Positions 16,991-26,340 are shown, counted from the stretch's first letter. The stretch is 64,000 nt of DNA from Terrihalobacillus insolitus (GCF_028416575.1 NZ_JAMQKB010000001.1:391649-455648), one strand, 5' to 3'. Made by a program: numbers and translations. Notes: generated by a model not told the origin, from the sequence alone.

Positions 16991-18334
16991 TTACTCACTG
17001 ATCGCTTCTTCAATTTTTGTTTGCATATTAGCTGCCGCTTCTTCCGGAGTTTGATCACCAGTAAGTGCCTTAGATAGCTCAATTTGCATAATGTCTGAAA
17101 TAACTGGATAAATCGGTGTTACCGGTCTTGGAACAGCAGATTCTAATACTTTAACGAATTCTGGGTTAGAGAATAGTGGACCAGATTGCTGTACTTCTGG
17201 ATCATCATAAAGGGCTTTAATAGTAGGAGCACGACCACCATCAACAGCAATAATTTTCTGACCCTCTTCTCCTGTCATAAATTTCACGAATTCCCATGCT
17301 TCTTCTGGGTACTCAGAATAACGGTTAATCATAGCCATCCAACCGCCAAGAGCAGCTGCGCTTCCTGCATCACCAGTTGGTAGTGTTGTAATATCTACAT
17401 TTCCAACTATACTAGATCTTTCTTCATCGTTAGAAGATGCCTGAAGATATGGCCAGTTTCTTGCAAATACCGATTTACCTTGGATCCAAGCATTTTCTGT
17501 TTCTGTTTCTTTAAAGTTTAAAATATTTTCTGGTACAAAATCAGAACCTACAATTTCTTTCATTTTTTCAATTGCTTTAATTGTTTCAGGGCTATTTACT
17601 ACTACATTGTTTTCTTCATCAATTACTTGCCCACCGTAGGAAGCAATAAATTCAATCGCATTCGTAATTAAACCTTCGTATTGTGCTGCTTGCATTAAGT
17701 AGCCAAACTCTGTTCCTGCTTCACCTTTTAGCGAGCTTGCCATTTCAATTAATTCATCCCAAGTTTTCGGAGGAGTGTCAACGATATCTGTACGATAGTA
17801 AAGGATTCCCGCATCTGTAAACTTAGGCATCGCCCACTGCTTTCCATTAAAGTTGGCTGCTGCAACAGTACCTGGGAAATACTTAGACATATCTACGCCA
17901 TCTTTTTGGATAAAACGATCTAACTCTAAAGCATAGTTTGCTTGAGCAAATTCTGCAGGCCAAATGACATCCGCATCAAACACATCGACTTCAGAACTTT
18001 GTGAGCTGAACATCGTTACGTATTGGTCATGTGATTGTCCTGTATCAGATGGCATTTCACGAAAATCTACTTTTATGTTTGGATTTTGTTCTTCAAACGC
18101 ATCAATAACTAATTGGGTAGCTCCAGTTGTGTCAACACCTCTAGCATATACAATCGTAACTGGTTCTTCTCCTGCTTCTTCTGTTTCCGTTGATGTTTCA
18201 GTATCCTCCGTTGTTGCATCCTCAGACCCTCCGCCTTCCTCTGAAGAAGAGTCACCACTGCTACATGCTACAAGAAAAAACACGAACATTAAAATCAATA
18301 AGCTTCCTATTGCACTTTTCCAGAACTTCAACAA
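16991..18334 (-). CDS. ABC sugar transporter solute-binding lipoprotein
   Basis: 447 residues, family-1 extracellular solute-binding protein. A lipoprotein signal ends FFLVACSSG with Cys24, then an acidic Ser/Glu/Thr-rich linker (about 25-57) and a mature domain beginning VTIVYARGVDTTGATQLVI. It carries the typical WAMPKFTDAGILYYRTD and AWEFVKFMTGEEGQ. The start is TTG at 18334 (or 18331), with AAGGGGG upstream. First gene of the importer operon; a perfect cre box and LacI-type palindromes lie upstream (18395-18657). Confidence 0.92.
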   Translation of the reverse strand: MLKFWKSAIGSLLILMFVFFLVACSSGDSSSEEGGGSEDATTEDTETSTETEEAGEEPVTIVYARGVDTTGATQLVIDAFEEQNPNIKVDFREMPSDTGQSHDQYVTMFSSQSSEVDVFDADVIWPAEFAQANYALELDRFIQKDGVDMSKYFPGTVAAANFNGKQWAMPKFTDAGILYYRTDIVDTPPKTWDELIEMASSLKGEAGTEFGYLMQAAQYEGLITNAIEFIASYGGQVIDEENNVVVNSPETIKAIEKMKEIVGSDFVPENILNFKETETENAWIQGKSVFARNWPYLQASSNDEERSSIVGNVDITTLPTGDAGSAAALGGWMAMINRYSEYPEEAWEFVKFMTGEEGQKIIAVDGGRAPTIKALYDDPEVQQSGPLFSNPEFVKVLESAVPRPVTPIYPVISDIMQIELSKALTGDQTPEEAAANMQTKIEEAISE

Positions 18335-18394
18335 TAAAACCCCCTTGTTTTTATTGATGTCATGATTACCTCACCATTAGAATGAAGCGATTAC

Positions 18395-18410
18395 ATGAAA
18401 TCGATTACAT
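18395..18410. promoter_or_regulatory. LacI-type operator upstream of the binding protein gene
   Basis: ATGAAATCGATTACAT is a 16-bp palindrome with one mismatch pair and central CG, 61 bp upstream of the start at 18334. It is the likely operator of the LacI protein encoded at 18841-19824. Confidence 0.55.
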
Positions 18411-18433
18411 CTCGTAAACTATTATACAATATG

Positions 18434-18447
18434 TGAAAGCGTTGTCA
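18434..18447. promoter_or_regulatory. cre box (CcpA site)
   Basis: TGAAAGCGTTGTCA matches the catabolite-responsive element consensus TGWAANCGNTNNCA at every position. It is 100 bp upstream of the sugar-importer operon, so glucose repression by CcpA is expected. Confidence 0.7.
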
Positions 18448-18643
18448 ACACGAAATGAATTTTTTTGTTTTTTAGTTTTCTATTATCTCCCCTCACCCTA
18501 TCCCTTCTCAACTAACCCCTTGAAAACAATAGTTATTCTGCTATTTTCAACTAACTTATCCTGTTAATGTTTGTGTTCTCCACACATTACAGAAGTAAAA
18601 AAATAAATTTTTAGACAAATAGTTTGAAATCCAAGTAAAAATG

Positions 18644-18657
18644 TGAAATCGATTTCA
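18644..18657. promoter_or_regulatory. Second LacI-type palindrome
   Basis: TGAAATCGATTTCA is a perfect 14-bp palindrome sharing the GAAATCGATT core with the operator at 18395-18410, about 250 bp away. The spacing would suit DNA looping by a LacI tetramer or control of a second start. Confidence 0.5.
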
Positions 18658-18675
18658 ACATTACTTAACAAAATA

Positions 18676-18697
18676 ACCGATAAAGTTTTCTATCGGT
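18676..18697 (-). terminator. Hairpin after structured repeat copy B
   Basis: On the minus strand ACCGATA pairs with TATCGGT across 8 bases and is followed by TATTTTG. A weak terminator for the lacI gene, located beyond the repeat. Confidence 0.45.
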
Positions 18698-18713
18698 GCA
18701 TTTCCACCTTATT

Positions 18714-18843
18714 TAAGTGAACTCGTTTCAGCAAGTTGAAACATCGGGGAATCAGGTGGAGTCCCAGACTCCACCTGATTGGAAATTCCCACCTACGCTT
18801 CGCTTAGAGGGGGGTCTAAAACCCTAACACCATTTAAAGATTA
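18714..18843 (-). repeat. Structured 3'-UTR repeat, copy B
   Basis: About 130 bp, same architecture as copy A. It begins at the TAA stop of the lacI gene (TAATCTTTAAATGG) and has the 14-bp stem AATCAGGTGGAGTC/GACTCCACCTGATT with a changed loop, and the GTTTCA/TGAAAC hairpin with one changed base. The CCCACC arm is slightly shortened here. Confidence 0.85.
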
Positions 18844-19824
18844 AGTAGACTCGCGAATTACCAGCTCATGGTCCATCACGATACTTTCTACATGCTTCCC
18901 TTGGATTTTGTTAATCAACATGGTTGCTGACATACTCCCCATCCGATACATCGGCTGCGCTATCGTCGTCAGTGTGGGATAAGTCATGTTGGAGAAACTT
19001 ATTTTATCAAAGCCAACAATAGCTATATCATTTGGCACTCTAAGTCCATTCGAATTAATTTCTTTGAGAGCTCCAATCGCAAGAATGTCAGACACGGCAA
19101 ATACCGCTGTCGGGCGATCGTCTAATTCTAGCAGACTTCTCATTCCTTGTTGTCCATTTTCAAAACCAATATTACCAGCATAATAAATCCGTTGCTTGTT
19201 CACTTCAATATCAAATTCACGTAATGCTCGCTCATACCCTAGCCTGCGTTCTCTTGCATACAAAAATTGTTCGTCTGATGTTAGTAAAGCAATTTTTTTG
19301 TGTCCGAGTTTTATGAGATGTTTGACAGCGTGATAAGCTGCCAGCTCACTATTAATGGTCACAAAAGGAATGTCAGCACCTTTATCGTATTCACTACACT
19401 GTACGATTGGATAGGTTTTAGCAAGCTCAAATAACCTTTCTTTGTTTACGGCTGGATCCATTGAAATTATCCCATCTGCCATCCGATTCTTAACGAGGCT
19501 AAAGTATCTCGACTCCCTTTCCGGATTAGAATCCGTTTCGCATAGTAAAATGTTGTACCCGTTCCTTATTGCGGTCTCCTCAATCCCATTAATAATCTCC
19601 GTATAATAAGGGTTTGAGACACTAGGAAGTAAAACGAGCAAAAGTTTACTCTCAGAGGTTCTCAAATTACGTCCGAGCATGCTTGGCTCATAGCTTAACT
19701 CGCTTATTACCTTTTCTACCTTTATCCTTGTTTTTTCAGTAACACTGCTGTGATTATTTAAGACACGCGAAACAGTCGCAACTGAGACACCTGCTTTTTT
19801 TGCAACATCTTGGATATTTGCCAC
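18841..19824 (-). CDS. LacI-family regulator of the glycoside importer cluster
   Basis: 327 residues with HTH IQDVAKKAGVSVATVSRVLN (4-23), hinge SYEPSMLGRNLRTSESKLL and a type-1 binding-protein-like effector domain ending ELVIREST. It lies upstream of the importer operon in the same direction but is separated by 506 bp holding its 3' repeat, a hairpin and the importer promoter region. Palindromes at 18395, 18644 and 19853 are candidate operators. Its TAA is the first codon of repeat B. Confidence 0.9.
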   Translation of the reverse strand: MANIQDVAKKAGVSVATVSRVLNNHSSVTEKTRIKVEKVISELSYEPSMLGRNLRTSESKLLLVLLPSVSNPYYTEIINGIEETAIRNGYNILLCETDSNPERESRYFSLVKNRMADGIISMDPAVNKERLFELAKTYPIVQCSEYDKGADIPFVTINSELAAYHAVKHLIKLGHKKIALLTSDEQFLYARERRLGYERALREFDIEVNKQRIYYAGNIGFENGQQGMRSLLELDDRPTAVFAVSDILAIGALKEINSNGLRVPNDIAIVGFDKISFSNMTYPTLTTIAQPMYRMGSMSATMLINKIQGKHVESIVMDHELVIREST

Positions 19825-19852
19825 GGAATTTTCCTTCTCTCCGCTAATATTT

Positions 19853-19866
19853 TGTAAACGATTACA
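19853..19866. promoter_or_regulatory. cre/LacI-type site upstream of lacI
   Basis: TGTAAACGATTACA fits the cre consensus and is also a near-palindrome with central CG, 29 bp before the lacI start. It could serve CcpA or autoregulation. Confidence 0.5.
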
Positions 19867-19982
19867 TATTTTATCATAGTATTCATTTGAAATTATGTCA
19901 ATTGAATCTTCTTATTTTAAAGGGAATTACTACATAGAAGTAGAATAATAAACAAAGATACTGACTACACAGGAGAGGTTTT

Positions 19983-20738
19983 ATGAAAATGTTACAAGAT
20001 AAACTTGCCGTTGTTACAGGTGTTAGTCATGACAAGGGGATTGGTGCGGCCGTTTGTAGAAGGTTTGCTGCTGATGGGCTTGATATTTTCTTTTCGCATT
20101 GGAAAGCGGATTCAGATTGGGTTCTGTCATTCAAGAAAGAGCTCATTGAAATCGGTGTACGTGTTGATGACATGGAAATTGATTTATCTATGCGAGATTC
20201 ATCCACTGTATTACTTGATCAGGTTAACGAAAAACTCGGGAAACCTACTATTCTAGTTAATAATGCTGCGCACTCACTTCGGGACGGCTACAAGCAATTA
20301 AATGCACAACTGTTGGATGACCATTATGCTGTAAATATGAGAGCCACATTGCTTCTAAGCGTGGAATTCACAAGACGATTCGAACAATCACCTCTCTCAT
20401 TTGGTCGAATCATTAACTTGACTTCAGGGCAAGCAAAAGGTCCAATGCTGGAAGAGCTTGCGTATGGCGCAACAAAAGGGGCTGTTTCTGCATTTACTTT
20501 GTCGTTGTCTGCTGAGGTTGCCCATCTTGGTATAACTGTAAACGCAGTAAATCCTGGTCCAACGGATACAGGGTGGATGACTGAAGAGGTGAAAAAAGAA
20601 CTAAAGCCTAAGTTTTTGTCAGGTCGAGTTGGAGTACCAGAAGATGCTGCTAAACTTGTCTCTTTTTTAGCGAGTGAGGATGCTGGATGGGTGACCGGGC
20701 AAGTTATTGACTCGGAAGGAGCATTTTTAAGAAGCTAG
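19983..20738 (+). CDS. Short-chain dehydrogenase/reductase (3-oxoacyl-ACP-reductase-like)
   Basis: A 251-residue classical SDR. Unusually, the cofactor loop reads GVSHDKGIGAAVCRRF (about 14-29), as in some FabG-like/enoyl-reductase-like members, then NNAAHSLRDG, NLTSGQ and the catalytic YGATKGAVSAF (Tyr about 160). The C-terminal GQVIDSEGAF is standard. The ATG at 19983 follows AGGAGAGG. Divergent from the lacI gene, sharing its promoter region, so it may belong to the same sugar pathway. Substrate unknown. Confidence 0.85.
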   Translation: MKMLQDKLAVVTGVSHDKGIGAAVCRRFAADGLDIFFSHWKADSDWVLSFKKELIEIGVRVDDMEIDLSMRDSSTVLLDQVNEKLGKPTILVNNAAHSLRDGYKQLNAQLLDDHYAVNMRATLLLSVEFTRRFEQSPLSFGRIINLTSGQAKGPMLEELAYGATKGAVSAFTLSLSAEVAHLGITVNAVNPGPTDTGWMTEEVKKELKPKFLSGRVGVPEDAAKLVSFLASEDAGWVTGQVIDSEGAFLRS

Positions 20739-20744
20739 ATAAGG

Positions 20745-21130
20745 TGGGGCCTGACAACTCCCATGGCTAAAGCAGTGGGGTTCTAGGGTACTTGCAAGCT
20801 TCTCAATGGTGTCCTTATCTTTCCTGCAGAAAGAGTTTCCACCAAAGCACTGACTTGCGTTCCCCTAAATCATTAACGGACGTATTGCGTGTAGCAAGGC
20901 ACTTCTCTCAACAAGCCTAGAAAGACTCTTGATGTGCTTTTCGTTCCGACTTCTATTGGGCGTTGTCACGACCAATCAGGTTTGTGTTTATGCGACAAAC
21001 CAACGCAATGTTTTACTTGGTGATTGTTTTAGTCGTGCAATCTCAAGATGATGCAATTCAACAAAGTTATTCCATTGTGCGTTGCATAAATCCACATCAA
21101 TCAACTGTTAGTCTCCTTCTGTACTCGCTT
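20745..21130 (-). mobile_element. Possible decayed IS200/IS605-type element end
   Basis: No intact gene here. At 20760-20779 an imperfect hairpin CCCATGGCTAAAGCAGTGGG has the look of the subterminal hairpin of IS200/IS605-type elements, which are often close to CCCACGGCTAAAGCCGTGGG. The following roughly 330 bp have only broken frames. If correct, the element lay on the minus strand, its right end is at 20750 and its transposase genes are gone. Call rests on recollection of the motif, so it is tentative. Confidence 0.35.
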
Positions 21131-21143
21131 CTTCATCTAATCG

Positions 21144-22597
21144 TTACTTTTTTATTTTTCCTATATGGTGGCGCCTCATCGCCATTGCTTCCCACAAGGC
21201 TTCATTCGTTACATCCACCTCTCCATTCAAGTCGGAAATGGTACGGGCTATTCGAATGACCTTCATTTGAACCCTCGTACTCCAGTTTTGATTACTTGAC
21301 CATTGTTGCAACATCTTCTGTTGGTCAAAATCTAGTTGACAACTTTCTAAAATAACCTCTGACGGTACAACAGCATTTGAATTTGCACTTCCATATCTGT
21401 CATATTGTCTTTGACGTGCAGCTACCACTCTACATCGAATTGTTGCCGATGATTCATTTTGTCCAAGTGAATCTTTGTTTAAAGAAACAGCTTGGAGAGA
21501 CAGTGACAGATCCATCCAGTCTTGGATTGGACCAGAAACACGGTTCGTATAAGATGTTATTTGTTTTGGTGTACATGTGCAATAGAAATGTCTAGACCCT
21601 AGATAACCACACGGACAAGGGTTCATTGCACTAATCAGAATAAATCGGGATGGATAAGTGACCGTCGAAGCAGCACGACTAATTGTTACCTTTCCTGTTT
21701 CAATAGGTTGACGCAACATGTCTAAAGTTCGCTTTGGAAACAACTCCGCCATCTCATCCAAAAATAACACACCATGATGAGCAAGTGATATTTCTCCAGG
21801 CTTTGGATGAGACCCCCCGCCAATTAGTGATACTGCTGATGAAGAATGATGTGGATTACGAAAAGGTGGCAAATGAAAGGTATCATAGAATACTCCAGAT
21901 AATTGGTAAATGCTCATGACTTCCAATTGCGCCTCATTGGTTAAGAAGGGTAAAATAGATGGAAATGATTCGGCAAGTAGACTTTCCCCACAACCTGGAG
22001 GCCCCGACATAAAGACATTATGTCCTCCTGCAGCCGAAATTTCTAAGGCTCTTTTAGCTTGTTTGTGTCCAATAATATGTTTGAAATCTTTATCGTAGGT
22101 GGCGCTAGGTGAGGTGAATTGCTTTGAAAAAGGCGGAGAAACAAAAATATGTTGATCTGAAAACGAATCGATCACTTCACGAAGCGAACGTACAAAGCGG
22201 AGTTCCATGCCCTCAATATGTTCAATTGGAAAGTCATCCATCCAAGGCAGGTATAGAATTCTGGTTTGTTCTTTCTTTGCCCCAAAAACCGCCGGAAGCA
22301 TGCCACTAACAGGTTTTATTGTTCCATCAAGAGATAGAACGCCAAGAAAAGCTGCATCAACTGGTATCGGATCGCGAATTACACCTACCTCTTTCATGAC
22401 ACCAATTGCCATAGCTAAATCAAAAATCGGACTGTTCTTTCGCTGCTCTGATGGTGACAAGTTGATGATGACTTTCTTTCCTTTAATCCAACAATACGAA
22501 CACCCTCTACACCATGAAGTAATTGTAATTGCACTTCCACTTTTACTTTGTATCCTTCCATCCCTTTTAAACCTATACTTGATACAACTGTCGCCAA
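21144..22597 (-). pseudogene. comM: comM/YifB-like Mg-chelatase-family AAA+ protein, broken
   Basis: ComM-family genes encode a helicase-like ATPase of about 500 residues. Here the N-terminus (MATVVSSIGLKGMEGYKVK, ATG at 22597) is in one frame and everything from INLSPSEQRKN to the end is in another. The break is near 22485-22495, where KERK in frame one overlaps KGKK in frame two, and about 35 residues normally between IVGL and VVINLSPSEQ are missing. The Walker A motif reads GPPGCGESLLAE, so the invariant Lys is Glu. Walker B (VLFLDEMAEL) and the Cys-rich NPCPCGYLG region remain. Deletion, frameshift and active-site loss together say non-functional. Confidence 0.9.
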
Positions 22598-22719
22598 TAG
22601 AATATCCCTCCCAACACGATCTAGAACATTTGTTCTAACTATCTATAAAATATACCACCCCGTGAAAAATGTCAACAGTTAATTTGACAAATCGAAGGTG
22701 GATGGTTCGGTATTTTACG

Positions 22720-23643
22720 CTAAAGACCAAAATAGTCTTCTCGCCATCTTTCTAAATCCTTTTTTAAATATTCGAAGTCTTTTATAACATAGGACCTGTT
22801 CACTTCTTCAGCACCTCTAAAGACATAAACTCTATCCATGGTTGACTCCAATACATCTCTTGTTTTTCTTGCCGCATTATCTGTACCACGGTATCCAATC
22901 TCAGAATTCCTACCACTATCTCCTTTATCTAAAGTAGCAAAGGTGTGTCTCGCAATTCCTTCAACTCTTGAATGCGTTGCCCAAAAGATAGATTGATAGA
23001 CCCTTTCACGGAGGCTCGTTTTACAACTAATAATGCATATAGCTTCCGCATCTAATACAAAATCAGGATAAGCTACAATCAAGATATCATTGTCTCCCCA
23101 AACTTTCTTTTCTGCTTGTCCTCTAATTTTCATTGTTACTTGCACTTTTTCTAATATTTTATTTGTAGTAATTTCAGGTACTATTTCGTTCAAATAATCA
23201 TCATAAAATTTTGTTGGATTACTATCACTATTAGTGGTGAGAGCTTTTATATTGTACAAACCAAATGTATTATTCACGGTATGCAAGATAAAATACTCCA
23301 AAATATCACTTTCTGTAAACTTGGGGAGATATTGTCCATAAAATCCATGTATCTTTAATACGGGCGCAATTTCTCTAGCGTACTTTTCCCAATTCCACAA
23401 AGAATCACCTTCTTTTTCCAAAAAAACAGCGATCAGACAAGCATGAAAATAACTATTTAAATAACTTTTATTTTTCTGTTCACAGTTGGATAGGTCGGGA
23501 GCTATGCGAAGTATTTCACTTGATGTAAGTAAATCCAAATAATATTGAGTTCTACTTCCATTAGTCCGATTATAAATACTATAATTCTCAAGTAAAACAT
23601 TTTTAAAATCAATTAAATTACTAATGCAGGCTTTAATCGACAT
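22720..23643 (-). CDS. Type II restriction endonuclease (PD-(D/E)xK-like)
   Basis: 307 residues, not closely placed in a named family. It is called a restriction enzyme because it overlaps a C5-cytosine methyltransferase gene by 31 bp in the same operon and has YPDFVLDAEAICIISCKTSLRER (Asp194/Asp198, Ser206, Lys208). This fits a PD...(E/S)xK core like that of CCGG-cutting enzymes such as Cfr10I and BsaWI, where the usual acidic residue is Ser. The region appears more AT-rich than its neighbours, consistent with acquisition by transfer. Recognition sequence unknown; CCGG-related is a guess. Confidence 0.75.
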   Translation of the reverse strand: MSIKACISNLIDFKNVLLENYSIYNRTNGSRTQYYLDLLTSSEILRIAPDLSNCEQKNKSYLNSYFHACLIAVFLEKEGDSLWNWEKYAREIAPVLKIHGFYGQYLPKFTESDILEYFILHTVNNTFGLYNIKALTTNSDSNPTKFYDDYLNEIVPEITTNKILEKVQVTMKIRGQAEKKVWGDNDILIVAYPDFVLDAEAICIISCKTSLRERVYQSIFWATHSRVEGIARHTFATLDKGDSGRNSEIGYRGTDNAARKTRDVLESTMDRVYVFRGAEEVNRSYVIKDFEYLKKDLERWREDYFGL

Positions 23644-24626
23644 TGTTTGCCCTCCGCTTTGTCCAAAGCCGAAATCATCTCTTTGGCGATATGATGGATA
23701 ACATTAACCGCAACAGAATTTCCAAACTGCTTATATGCTTGTGTATCTGAAACAGGGATTTCAAATGTATCTGGGAAACCTTGCAATCTTGCCCATTCTC
23801 TTGGGGTCAAACTTCGGACACTTTCTTTATTTATTTCACCTTTTATTCTTGTTTTAGGTGTGAAGTCGGATAGGCGGTCATCTATGATTAAATTTCTCTC
23901 TCTTCCCATTCCACCAACTACTACAGCATTGGAGATTCCATCATAACTTAATATTTGATAGCCAAATCCATTCCCTTTCGTTTCATGTCGTTCTCTATGT
24001 GCTTTTAGAGTTTGCAAATAAGTATCTGATAAGTAATATTTACTAGAAACTTCTTTTTCTTCAATAATATGTCTAAGCGTTTGTTGGTCGCCTACATATT
24101 CTGGAAATTTAAAATCAACATTCTCATCCTCAAAACCAACAATATAAATTCTTTCTCTATTTTGAGGAAGTCCATAATTTTTTGCGTTTAACACTTTTAC
24201 TGAAACTTTATAATTCAAATCATTTTCTAACACGCGCAAGATCGTCTCTAAAGTTTTTCCACCTTTATGGTTGACTAATCCTTTTACATTCTCCAACAGG
24301 AATGCCTTAGGTCTCTTATGTTTAATGATCCTTGCTACATCGAAGAATAATGTGCCCCTAGTGTCTTCAAAGCCTAATCTTCTCCCAGCTATAGAAAACG
24401 CTTGGCACGGGAATCCAGCCAACAATATGTCAAAGTTATCTAAATCATTTACTTTGATTTTAGTAACATCTCCCAATGGGTTATCACCAAAATTCGCTTC
24501 ATATGTTTGACAAGCATACTTGTCCATTTCAACGCTGAAAATATTTTGAGTTCTATTTGTCATTTCAAAACCTAATCGAATACCACCAATCCCCGCAAAT
24601 AAATCAATTGTTTTATACATATTCAT
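23613..24626 (-). CDS. C5-cytosine DNA methyltransferase (type II RM)
   Basis: 337 residues from the ATG at 24626 (AAGGGGTG 9 bases upstream; 9 more codons are open before it). Motif I DLFAGIGGIRLGFE (8-21), motif IV with catalytic Cys74 in AGFPCQAFSIAG, motif VI ENVKGL, motif VIII QNRERIYIVG and motif X QFGNSVAVNVI are all present in order. The target recognition domain lies between about 185 and 275. It methylates C5 of cytosine and protects against the endonuclease encoded downstream with a 31-bp overlap. Confidence 0.93.
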   Translation of the reverse strand: MNMYKTIDLFAGIGGIRLGFEMTNRTQNIFSVEMDKYACQTYEANFGDNPLGDVTKIKVNDLDNFDILLAGFPCQAFSIAGRRLGFEDTRGTLFFDVARIIKHKRPKAFLLENVKGLVNHKGGKTLETILRVLENDLNYKVSVKVLNAKNYGLPQNRERIYIVGFEDENVDFKFPEYVGDQQTLRHIIEEKEVSSKYYLSDTYLQTLKAHRERHETKGNGFGYQILSYDGISNAVVVGGMGRERNLIIDDRLSDFTPKTRIKGEINKESVRSLTPREWARLQGFPDTFEIPVSDTQAYKQFGNSVAVNVIHHIAKEMISALDKAEGKQCRLKPALVI

Positions 24627-24878
24627 GGAAACAAACACCCCTTGCCAATTCATCTATTTTTTCCTATTCTATCATAAATTCTATACAATTTATCGTCGGT
24701 ATTACCAATAATATATGGTTGTCATCCCCAAATTCAGCTGAACTGGTAAGTTTATTACGATTTTAATTGAAAAAGCACCCTCACCTAATAATGTGACACA
24801 TCAAATAAAAGTTGGTACACTTTAGTATAAAGGAAATAAGTAACAAAATCATATATTGAAAATGGAGGTTTTATTGCT

Positions 24879-26258
24879 ATGGCAAGTCAAACAGGATCCA
24901 TCGTCCAGCATTCATTGGACGCATTAATGGAAGACACATCTTTTTTACCCACTCTAAAAGACAGCACGAGAGAAAAAGCATTTACATCGCTAGCTTCTAT
25001 TCTTTCTACCCCGAACCATATTCTTAAATCTTTTTTGCGAATAGCTTTAGAAAATGGAGAAGTTGTCCGCATCCCTGCCTTTCGGGTACAACACAACAAC
25101 ACACTCGGACCGTACAAAGGCGGAATCCGTTTTCATGAATCCGTTGGTGAAGAAGATGTGATGAACCTCGCAGCTTTAATGACATTAAAGAACGCTCTCC
25201 ACGAAGTTCCTTTTGGCGGAGGAAAAGGTGGGGTCAGCATTAACCCAAGAGATTTTACGATAAAAGAACTGCATTTAATATCGCAAAAGTATGTTCACTA
25301 TTTTAGCGATATTTTAGGCCCAGATAAAGATATACCTGCACCTGATATGGGAACGGGCGACCGCGAAATGGACTGGATGATGGCTGAATACAAAAGTATT
25401 CGACCAGGCCAACCATATAGAGGAAGCTTCACTGGTAAAAGCGTCGTAAACGGAGGGTCATTAGGAAGAAGGGAAGCAACAGGAAAAGGCGTATATTTCA
25501 CCTTTCGTTATATGCTCTATGACTTCGTAAAAGAACAAAAAAATTTACTGTCCAAGAGTGAAAATATATTCGCGAAAACGGCTTTATCCTCTGCCGATCG
25601 TTCACTCAAAGTCGCTGTTCAAGGTTTTGGTAATGTGGGATCAGTTGCAGCTTTGGAATCCTACAACTGCACCAAATTACAGAACAAAATCGTTGCTGTT
25701 AGTGACCGCAATGTAACCCTCTATAACTCAGATGGTTTAGATATACCTTCACTAATTGGTTTCACTTCAATGAACGATGGTGATCTCCCAACGACAGAGG
25801 AACAGCTGTCTGAATTTGATTTAAAAGCGAAGATTCTAAACCGAGATGAAGTTCTGTACCTTGATGTAGATGTTTTAATTTTAGCAGCATTAGAGGATCA
25901 GGTACACAAGGAAAATGTGGATAAAGTGAAAGCCCAGATCATTGTCGAAGGTGCGAATGCTCCCGTTACTGGTGATGCGGATAGAATTCTTAGTGATAAA
26001 GGCGTCATTATTGTACCAGATATTTTAGCAAACGCAGGTGGGGTTATTGTTTCTTACTTCGAATGGCTACAAGGACGTGAAACCCAATTTTATAGCGAAG
26101 AAGAAGTGTTTAAACTCCTCTTTGATAAAATGAAGTCAACAATGGATACAATCCTACCACAGTTTTTTGGCGACCCATTCCCATTACGCCAAAATTGTTA
26201 CATCCATGCCGTGATGAAATTATCTACTATTTTATACAGACAAGGGAAGTTGTATTAA
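24879..26258 (+). CDS. gdhA: Glutamate dehydrogenase (Glu/Leu/Phe/Val family)
   Basis: 459 residues: a dimerisation domain (about 1-200) with the substrate and catalytic motifs GPYKGGIRF, LMTLKNALHEVPFGGGKGG (catalytic Lys near 117) and PAPDMGT (Asp near 155), then a Rossmann domain with VQGFGNVGS (about 249-257) and the C-terminal ILANAGGVIVSYFEW. It converts glutamate to 2-oxoglutarate. It is somewhat longer than RocG/GudB (about 424) and has a low-complexity linker near 215-240. The ATG follows GGAGG. Monocistronic with a terminator at 26341-26372. NAD or NADP preference is not resolved. Confidence 0.92.
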   Translation: MASQTGSIVQHSLDALMEDTSFLPTLKDSTREKAFTSLASILSTPNHILKSFLRIALENGEVVRIPAFRVQHNNTLGPYKGGIRFHESVGEEDVMNLAALMTLKNALHEVPFGGGKGGVSINPRDFTIKELHLISQKYVHYFSDILGPDKDIPAPDMGTGDREMDWMMAEYKSIRPGQPYRGSFTGKSVVNGGSLGRREATGKGVYFTFRYMLYDFVKEQKNLLSKSENIFAKTALSSADRSLKVAVQGFGNVGSVAALESYNCTKLQNKIVAVSDRNVTLYNSDGLDIPSLIGFTSMNDGDLPTTEEQLSEFDLKAKILNRDEVLYLDVDVLILAALEDQVHKENVDKVKAQIIVEGANAPVTGDADRILSDKGVIIVPDILANAGGVIVSYFEWLQGRETQFYSEEEVFKLLFDKMKSTMDTILPQFFGDPFPLRQNCYIHAVMKLSTILYRQGKLY

Positions 26259-26340
26259 ATTAATTAAGTTCACAACAAATAAGCAAAGTATCTACATTCA
26301 AGCCGAGACAGTGACGTTTTGAATAGTCTTTCTTATCTTG

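Noticed and set aside
20963-21259. A 98-codon plus-strand frame
   Set aside because: Overlaps the comM end and the possible mobile-element relic; no start signal or family.
22207-22638. A 143-codon plus-strand frame
   Set aside because: Antisense to the comM remnant, no start signal.
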